From Myxococcales bacterium (lineage in GTDB: Bacteria; Myxococcota; Polyangia; Nannocystales; Nannocystaceae): DNA of 20,011 bases. The notes beneath the pieces were generated by a model, which had not been told where the DNA came from, searched no databases, and was given only the letters and a program-made list of their open reading frames with translations. Shown piece by piece: positions 13,267 through 20,011 of the stretch (position 1 is the stretch's first letter; the number at the start of each line of letters is the position of its first letter). The DNA lies in the NCBI GenBank assembly GCA_016793465.1, contig JAEUJW010000019.1, positions 1 to 20,011 of the forward strand, in the 5' to 3' direction. Position numbers and translations under genes: made by a program.

Positions 13267-16200
13267 GGCGGCCGAACCCCTACGTCGGCCCGCGCTCGTT
13301 CGCCACCGGGGAGCCGCTGTACGGCCGCGAGCGCGAGCGGGTGGCGCTGCTCGACCTGGTGATCGCGGAGCGGGTGGTGCTGCTGCACGCGCCGTCGGGG
13401 GCGGGCAAGTCGTCGCTGCTGCAGGCGGGGCTGGTGCCCGACCTGATCGCCGAGGGCTTCCGGGTGCGCCCGCCGATCCGCGTGGGCATGGACCTGCCCG
13501 GCGAGCTGCCGGGGGCCAACCGCTTCATCGTCAGCGCGCTGCAGAGCGTCGAGGACCAGGCGCGGCCGCTGGCGCTGCTCGCGGGGCTCGACCCGGCGGA
13601 CGCGCTCGGCGAGCCCGACGACGGCGGCGAGGTGCTGATCTTCGATCAGTTCGAGGAGGTGCTGACGATCGACCCCAACAACCGCGAGGCCAAGCACGCG
13701 TTCTTCGCGGCGGTCGGCCGGCTGCTGAGGTCGCCGCGGCGGTGGGCGGTGTTCTCGATGCGCGAGGACTACGTGGCCAGCCTGGCGCCGTACGTGCGCG
13801 CGGTGCCGACGCGCTTCAAGACCACGTTCCAGCTCGAGCTGCTCGGCGTCGAGGCGGCCATGCAGGCGGTGATGCGGCCGGCGGAGGCGGCGGGGGTGAC
13901 GTTCACCGAGGCGGCGGCGCGGCGCATGATCGACGACCTGCGGCAGGTCAAGGTCCAGGCCGCGGACGGGTCGACGGTGCCAGGGCTGGGGCCGTTCGTC
14001 GAGCCGGTGCAGCTGCAGGTCGCGTGCCGCAACCTGTGGGCGCGCATGCCGGACGAGGACCGCTCGATCGAGCCCGCCGACGTGGCCGCGGTCGGCGACG
14101 TCGACGCGGCGCTGACCGAGTACTACGAGTCGCAGGTCGCGGCGGTGGCGGCGGCCGCGGACGCGGCGGAGCGGGACATCCGGCGGTGGATCGGGCGGGC
14201 GCTGATCACCGACCAGGGGCTGCGCGGGCAGGTGCTGCAGGCGGCCGAGGCCAGCGCGGGGCTGGCGAACGCGGTCATCCGCCGGCTGATCGACGTCCAC
14301 CTGGTGCGCGCGGAGAAGCGGCGGGGGGCCACGTGGTTCGAGCTGGCCCACGACCGGCTGATCGCGCCGGTGCGGGCGAGCAACGCCCGCTGGACCGAGA
14401 GCCACCTGTCGCCGGTCCAGCGCCAGGCTGAACTTTGGGACAGCAGCGGGCGGCCCGACGCGCTGCTGCTGCGCGAGCGGGCGGCGGCGGAGCGGGCGGC
14501 GGGCGCGGCGGAGTCGGCGGTCGAGCGGGCGTTCGCCGACGAGAGCCTGCGGACGATCGCGCAGGTCGAGGAGACCGAGCGGCTGCGCAAGCAGTCGCTG
14601 TGGAGCCGGCGCATCATCGGCTGGATGTTGATCGTCGGGCTGGTGGCCACGGTCGGGGTCGTGGTGACGCGCTACCAGCACGAGATGCGCGCGGCGGGGC
14701 GCTCGTCGCGGCTGCGCTGGCGCGCGGAGGTCACGGCCGAGGTGGCGCGGGCGGCGGAGGACGCCGCGCGGGCGCGGCAGCTGGCGGCCGAGCTGGTGCT
14801 GCTGCCCGACGAGCAGATCGAGCTGGCCGCGCTGCTGGCGGTCGCGGTCAGCCGCCTGGTCGACGGCCAGGACGCGCGGGCGGGCCTGTACGCGCTGTCG
14901 TCGCGGGCGCAGTGGCTGATCGGCACGCTCGCGGGGGCGGCCCGTCCGCTGCGGCTGGCGCTGAGCGGCGACGGCGAGCACCTCGCGGCGGTCGACGAGC
15001 GGGCGCAGCTGGTGATCTGGCGGGTCGGCGCGGGCGTCCGCGTGGTCGTCGGCCCGCCGGTGAAGTACAGCGACGTGGTCAGCGACCCCGACAGCGGCGG
15101 GTTCGCGACGCTGCGGGCGGACGGCACGATCGAGTTCTGGGCGCCGGCCGAGGTGGCGGGTCCGGACGGCGCGGGCGCGACGTTCCTGGTCACGCGCACG
15201 CTGCACGCCGGGGCGGCCGAGTCCCTGGCGGTGGCGGCGGGCGGGCGCTACGCGGCGACGCTGGACCGGGCGGGCGCGGTCGCGGTGATCGACGCGGGCA
15301 GCGGGGCGGTGGTCGCCCGCACCCGGCTCGCGGCGGCGAAGCGGGGCCCGGGCTCGCAGCCGCTGCGCTTCACGGCCGACGGCGAGGCGCTGGCGCTGGC
15401 GGGGGCGGAGGCGCTGACGCTGTGGTCGTGGCGCAGCGGGGCGCTGTCGACGACGGGGACCGTCGAGGCCGAGCGCGGGGCGACGCGGGCCGATCCGCCG
15501 CTGGCGCTGCGGTTCGTGGCGACCGGCCTGATCGGCGTGAGCGCGTCGGGGGCGGTGCGGCGCTGGCCGATCGCAGCCGGGCGGCTGCAGGCGCCGACCC
15601 GCCTCGCCTCGCTCGCCGAGGGGATCCGCGGGCTCGAGTCGACGGGCGGCGAGGCGGCGCTCCTCGCCGTCGGGTTCGACGAGCGCGGCGAGCGGGCGGT
15701 GGCGATCGGCTGCGTCGACGCGTGCACGCGGACGCTGCTGCGGGTGTGGGAGGCGGGGCGCCTCCACGACGCGGCGATCGAGCTGCCACCGGCCATGGAC
15801 GGGGGGATGCTGCCGATCGGCGTGGGCGTCGATTCGGTGTTCGTCGGCGGCGCGCGCACGGCGGTGCGAGAGTTCGACACGCGCACGTGGCGGCCGTTCG
15901 GCGGGCGCGCCGGGGACGGCGGCCGGCAGCTCGAGCCCGCGCAGGGTGTCGGCGCCGGCGCTGCGGGGGGCGTCGTCGACGCGGCGTTCGCCGCCGACGC
16001 GCGCCGGGTGGCGCTGATCGGCGGGGACGGCTCACTGACGCTGTGGGACCCGGCGACGCGCGCGGCGGTCGAGCCGTTCGACGCGCCGGAGGGCCGCTGG
16101 CGCGCGCCGGTGTTCGTCGGGTCGACGCTGCTGGCGGCGATCGACGGCGAGGAGCGGCTGCACGTGTGGGACCTGGCCGGCGGGGCGCGCACGGCGGAGC

Positions 16201-16976
16201 GCGGGCTGACGCCGGGCTCGCGCCTGCTGGCGCTGGGGGCCGGGCTGCTGGCGCTGGCGCCGGACGGGGCGCTGGAGGACGCGCGCACGGGGCGGGCGCT
16301 GGCGCGGCTGCCCGGGCTGGCGACGGCGTTCGCGGTGGTGAGCTCGGCCGACGGAGCTCGCCTCGCGGCGGGGAGCTGCGGCGCGAGCGACGAGGGGCGG
16401 TGCCTGCGCGGGCGGGTCCAGGTGTGGGACACGGGCCGCTGGACGGCGCTGCTCGAGGCCGAGGCGCACGAGGACGCGGTGCGTCGGCTGGCGTTCGCCC
16501 GCGCCGGCGATCGCCTGCTCAGCGGGGCCGGCGACGGATCGCTGCGGCTGTGGCAGCTGTCCGAAGGGACATCCTTCGAGGTGACGGCGCCCGAGCGCGA
16601 GCTCGCGGCGATCGCGTGGGACCCGTCCGACGAGCTGGTGGCGACGCTGGCGTGCGGTCCGGCGGGCTGCGCGGCCTCGGCCGAGTCGGCGCTCGGCCTG
16701 CGGCGCGCGCGGACGCTGGACCCGGTCGCGCCGGCGCGGCGGATCCTCGGGGCGGCGGCCCCGGCGGAGCCGTCGACGGCGGGCCAGCTCGCGTTCTCGG
16801 CCGACGGCCGGCTGCTCTACACCGTGAGCCGCGTCGGCGTGGCGGTCTGGGACCTCGATCTCGAGCGCATGCGGGCGGCGGCGTGTCGCCTCGCGGGGCG
16901 CGAGCTGACGCCGGCCGAGCAGGCGCGCTACCTCGGGGCGCGGCGCGAGCCGCTGCGGCTGTGCGCGCCGGGCTGA
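13263..16976 (+). CDS. nSTAND1 NTPase with transmembrane segment and WD40 sensor domain
   Basis: This 1237-aa protein begins at a GTG overlapping the CHAT-SIR2 stop. The nSTAND1 opening NPYVGPRSF...LYGRERE leads to Walker A APSGAGKSS (43-51), Walker B VLIFDQFEE (124-132), a sensor-like segment FSMREDY and a winged-helix end with FELAHDRLIAPVRA. An Ala/Glu/Arg-rich helical stretch (about 395-445) precedes one membrane helix (about 451-469). After a helical linker, WD40-type blades run from about 555 to the end (LVIWRV, IEFWAP, LTLWSW, LTLWDP, LHVWDL, VQVWDT, LRLWQL, VAVWDL). The C-terminal CRLAGRELTPAEQARYLG is a tail I recall as common in this group. STAND ATPases are NLR-like switches in which repeat domains sense and the NTPase oligomerises. 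The neighbour is the probable effector. Confidence 0.93.
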   Translation: MRRPNPYVGPRSFATGEPLYGRERERVALLDLVIAERVVLLHAPSGAGKSSLLQAGLVPDLIAEGFRVRPPIRVGMDLPGELPGANRFIVSALQSVEDQARPLALLAGLDPADALGEPDDGGEVLIFDQFEEVLTIDPNNREAKHAFFAAVGRLLRSPRRWAVFSMREDYVASLAPYVRAVPTRFKTTFQLELLGVEAAMQAVMRPAEAAGVTFTEAAARRMIDDLRQVKVQAADGSTVPGLGPFVEPVQLQVACRNLWARMPDEDRSIEPADVAAVGDVDAALTEYYESQVAAVAAAADAAERDIRRWIGRALITDQGLRGQVLQAAEASAGLANAVIRRLIDVHLVRAEKRRGATWFELAHDRLIAPVRASNARWTESHLSPVQRQAELWDSSGRPDALLLRERAAAERAAGAAESAVERAFADESLRTIAQVEETERLRKQSLWSRRIIGWMLIVGLVATVGVVVTRYQHEMRAAGRSSRLRWRAEVTAEVARAAEDAARARQLAAELVLLPDEQIELAALLAVAVSRLVDGQDARAGLYALSSRAQWLIGTLAGAARPLRLALSGDGEHLAAVDERAQLVIWRVGAGVRVVVGPPVKYSDVVSDPDSGGFATLRADGTIEFWAPAEVAGPDGAGATFLVTRTLHAGAAESLAVAAGGRYAATLDRAGAVAVIDAGSGAVVARTRLAAAKRGPGSQPLRFTADGEALALAGAEALTLWSWRSGALSTTGTVEAERGATRADPPLALRFVATGLIGVSASGAVRRWPIAAGRLQAPTRLASLAEGIRGLESTGGEAALLAVGFDERGERAVAIGCVDACTRTLLRVWEAGRLHDAAIELPPAMDGGMLPIGVGVDSVFVGGARTAVREFDTRTWRPFGGRAGDGGRQLEPAQGVGAGAAGGVVDAAFAADARRVALIGGDGSLTLWDPATRAAVEPFDAPEGRWRAPVFVGSTLLAAIDGEERLHVWDLAGGARTAERGLTPGSRLLALGAGLLALAPDGALEDARTGRALARLPGLATAFAVVSSADGARLAAGSCGASDEGRCLRGRVQVWDTGRWTALLEAEAHEDAVRRLAFARAGDRLLSGAGDGSLRLWQLSEGTSFEVTAPERELAAIAWDPSDELVATLACGPAGCAASAESALGLRRARTLDPVAPARRILGAAAPAEPSTAGQLAFSADGRLLYTVSRVGVAVWDLDLERMRAAACRLAGRELTPAEQARYLGARREPLRLCAPG

Positions 16977-17056
16977 CGCGGCGAAGCGCGGAGATGCCGA
17001 GCTCGCCGATCGCCAGGTGAGCGCTCGTCGCGGCGCGGGCGAACGAGCCCGGCGCG

Positions 17057-17079
17057 CGCGGCCCAGCGGCGGGGCCGCG
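17057..17079. other. Hairpin between convergent STAND and typA genes
   Basis: CGCGGCCC (17057-17064) and GGGCCGCG (17072-17079) form an 8-bp stem with a 7-nt loop, midway between the two stop codons (16976 and 17091). Without a T-run on either strand it is only a possible bidirectional terminator. Nothing else is seen in the 114-bp gap. Confidence 0.35.
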
Positions 17080-17090
17080 ATGGCAGGGGT

Positions 17091-18953
<1,863 letters not shown>

Positions 18954-18979
18954 GTGGACGGCGTTCTCGGGGACCGCGC

Positions 18980-19009
18980 CATCTACCTCGCGGCGCGCCG
19001 TTCATGCAA
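18980..19009 (-). promoter_or_regulatory. Candidate sigma-70 promoter of typA
   Basis: Reading minus, TTGCAT (19009-19004) and TAGATG (18985-18980) are 18 bp apart. The typA ATG (18953) is 26 nt beyond the -10 box, giving a leader of about 20 bases, unlike the leaderless pattern of other genes here. Confidence 0.4.
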
Positions 19010-19041
19010 GCGCCGCGGCGTGACTTCGCGGCCACGTGCGA

Positions 19042-19389
19042 TCAACGAAACAGCGGCGCCGGACCCGGGGGGCGCCAGCGGGCGCGTCGCTCGGCGGCGC
19101 TGGCGTCGACCCGGGCCCGCAGGGCGGCCCAGAGGTGGGGCTCCAGCCAGGCGCGCCGGCTGTCGCGCTCGGTCTCGACGCCCAGCGCCCGCAGCCAGGC
19201 GGTGTGGCTGGAGGCGGCGTCGCGCGGCTCGTCGTCGTCCGGCGGGCCCGCGGGCGGGTCGGGTCGGGGCGGCTGGGGCAGCGGCGGCTCGGGCTGGTGC
19301 GGGGACACCTGGGGCAGGCTGGGGTCCTCGGGGTCAGGCAGCTGGCGACCAGGTCCGGGGGTGATGATCAAGCGGCGGCGACGGATCAT
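19042..19389 (-). CDS. Small proline-rich protein of unknown function
   Basis: This 115-aa frame is the best coding candidate here: its codons have the G/C third positions of neighbouring genes and it starts at an ATG. The N-terminus is basic (MIRRRRLIITPG). Residues about 12-57 are Pro/Asp-rich and probably disordered (PHQPEPPLPQPPRPDPPAG). The C-terminal half forms an amphipathic helical stretch with several Trp (TAWLRALGVE, WLEPHLWAALRARVD) and ends in a basic, Pro-containing tail. No signal peptide, membrane helix or known domain is seen. It lies 88 bp upstream of typA on the same strand and might share its transcript. Its function is unknown, and it could be non-coding. Confidence 0.5.
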   Translation of the reverse strand: MIRRRRLIITPGPGRQLPDPEDPSLPQVSPHQPEPPLPQPPRPDPPAGPPDDDEPRDAASSHTAWLRALGVETERDSRRAWLEPHLWAALRARVDASAAERRARWRPPGPAPLFR

Positions 19390-19467
19390 GGATCCAGGAG
19401 GTACCTGAACATCCGGCCAGTCGACACTGGATCCAGAGCCTATCCTGAACGCTTTATCAGCCCTGGA
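19390..19467. repeat. Imperfect tandem repeat with GGATCCAG / CCTGAAC boxes
   Basis: GGATCCAG at 19390-19397 and 19429-19436, each followed after 6-7 bp by CCTGAAC (19404-19410 and 19444-19450), make a two-unit repeat of about 39 bp. A third half-match, TGGATCATG, begins at 19464. The array directly precedes the small proline-rich gene (start 19389) and is less GC-rich than its surroundings. It looks like a repeated operator, but no regulator can be named. Confidence 0.5.
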
Positions 19468-19642
19468 TCATGCGGCGAATTCGTGTGAATCCGGGGCGTT
19501 ATCGCCAGATCTGGCACGTGGACGCGCGGGGCGGGCGTGCGCCCATGGGGGCACTAGCGCGCCGGGCGCGAGGTCGCCCGTGCGGGCACCACGCGGGAGA
19601 TCGCTTCGTCGAGACGGCGCTCAGGCCGGCGCAAATGCGGGC
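19468..19642. other. Intergenic stretch after the zinc peptidase
   Basis: No convincing gene is seen in this part of the 253-bp gap. An imperfect GC-rich hairpin (about 19572-19590, with GCCCG/CGGGC at its core) could lie in the 3' end of the peptidase transcript, but without a T-run. Confidence 0.3.
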
Positions 19643-20011
19643 TCAGAGCGCGGCGGCGGCGAAGGTGTCGCACTGGTCCGGATCGCCGGACTGGTAGCCG
19701 CGCTGGAACCAGCGCACGCGCTGCGCCGAGCTGCCGTGGCTGAAGCTTTCGGGGCGCACGCGGCCGCTGCCCTGGCGCTGCAGGGTGTCGTCGCCGATCG
19801 CGGCGGCGGCGGTCAGGGCCTCCTCGAGGTCGCCGGCCTCGAGCAGGTCGCGGCGCTGCGAGTCGTGGGCCCACACGCCGGCGTAGCAGTCGGCCTGCAG
19901 CTCGAGGCGGACGGAGTCGCCGGACTCGCCGAGGGCGCTGCGGCCGTGGGCGATGCGCTCGGAGGTGCCGAGGATGTGCTGGACGTGGTGGCCGATCTCG
20001 TGGGCGATGAC
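19643..20011 (-). CDS. YpfJ-type neutral zinc metallopeptidase, C-terminal part
   Basis: The last 122 residues are present and the N-terminus lies beyond the right edge. The zinc site is at the very edge: VIAHEIGHH gives HExxH (bases 20002-19985), followed by a downstream LELQADCYAGVWAH that should supply the third ligand. The rest matches the family closely in pattern: LEAGDLEEALTAAAAIGDD, RVRPESFSHGSSAQRVRWF, then RGYQSGDPDQCDTF. Members of this DUF/YpfJ (KPN_02809) family are usually membrane-anchored by an N-terminal helix, which cannot be seen here. The substrate is unknown. The C-terminal Cys of QCDTF and the Cys of QADCYAG may form a disulfide, as often supposed for the family. Confidence 0.9.
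   Translation of the reverse strand, partial: VIAHEIGHHVQHILGTSERIAHGRSALGESGDSVRLELQADCYAGVWAHDSQRRDLLEAGDLEEALTAAAAIGDDTLQRQGSGRVRPESFSHGSSAQRVRWFQRGYQSGDPDQCDTFAAAAL

Noticed and set aside
19470..19697. 75-aa plus-strand frame after the tandem repeat
   Set aside because: It has mixed codon use, no ribosome site or domain, and overlaps the zinc peptidase 3' end.

Overview
The window is about 70% G+C, with G/C-biased third codon positions and long open frames antisense to almost every gene. The gene content fits a delta-proteobacterium of the Myxococcota type (Polyangia/Haliangium-like): a big FG-GAP lipoprotein, a transmembrane STAND-WD40 protein, a CHAT-SIR2 protein and a YpfJ-type zinc peptidase. 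The taxonomic call is an inference from composition and gene types. I see no tRNA, rRNA, CRISPR array, insertion sequence or phage gene, and no gap between genes exceeds 300 bp.

Layout. 1-2821, all on the minus strand: a truncated FG-GAP/VCBS-repeat lipoprotein, cutA, and an NAD(P)H-dependent FMN reductase. 2872-4981, plus: a two-gene pair resembling mycobacterial DprE1 and DprE2, which together epimerise polyprenyl-phosphoryl-ribose to the arabinose form. 5249-6277, plus: an ATP-grasp protein of the D-Ala-D-Ala ligase superfamily with non-canonical features. 6349-6678, minus: thioredoxin, followed by a near-ideal intrinsic terminator. 6900-10444, plus: a tetrapyrrole operon made of an unknown 128-aa protein, HemX-like membrane protein, hemA and hemC. 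10548-11099, minus: a small lipoprotein. 11239-16976, plus: the most unusual locus, a CHAT protease-SIR2-like fusion whose stop codon overlaps the start of a 1237-aa nSTAND1-TM-WD40 protein. 17091-18953, minus: typA/bipA. 19042-19389, minus: a small proline-rich protein. 19643 to the end, minus: the C-terminal part of a YpfJ-like zinc metallopeptidase.

How the genes work together. The heme genes form a tight unit (3-nt gap, 4-nt overlap, 6-nt gap) making hydroxymethylbilane from glutamyl-tRNA. The DprE1/DprE2-like pair should act in tandem (oxidation, then reduction). The CHAT-SIR2/STAND pair has the architecture of an NTP-dependent conflict or cell-death system: a WD40 sensor, a STAND switch, and a caspase-like protease joined to a SIR2-like module. 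It sits among housekeeping genes and has the same base composition as they do, so it does not look newly acquired.

Several starts lie only 8-16 nt downstream of a TACnCT-type -10 element (2064-2069 on minus; 2858, 6885 and 11217 on plus), which suggests leaderless or very short-leader transcripts.
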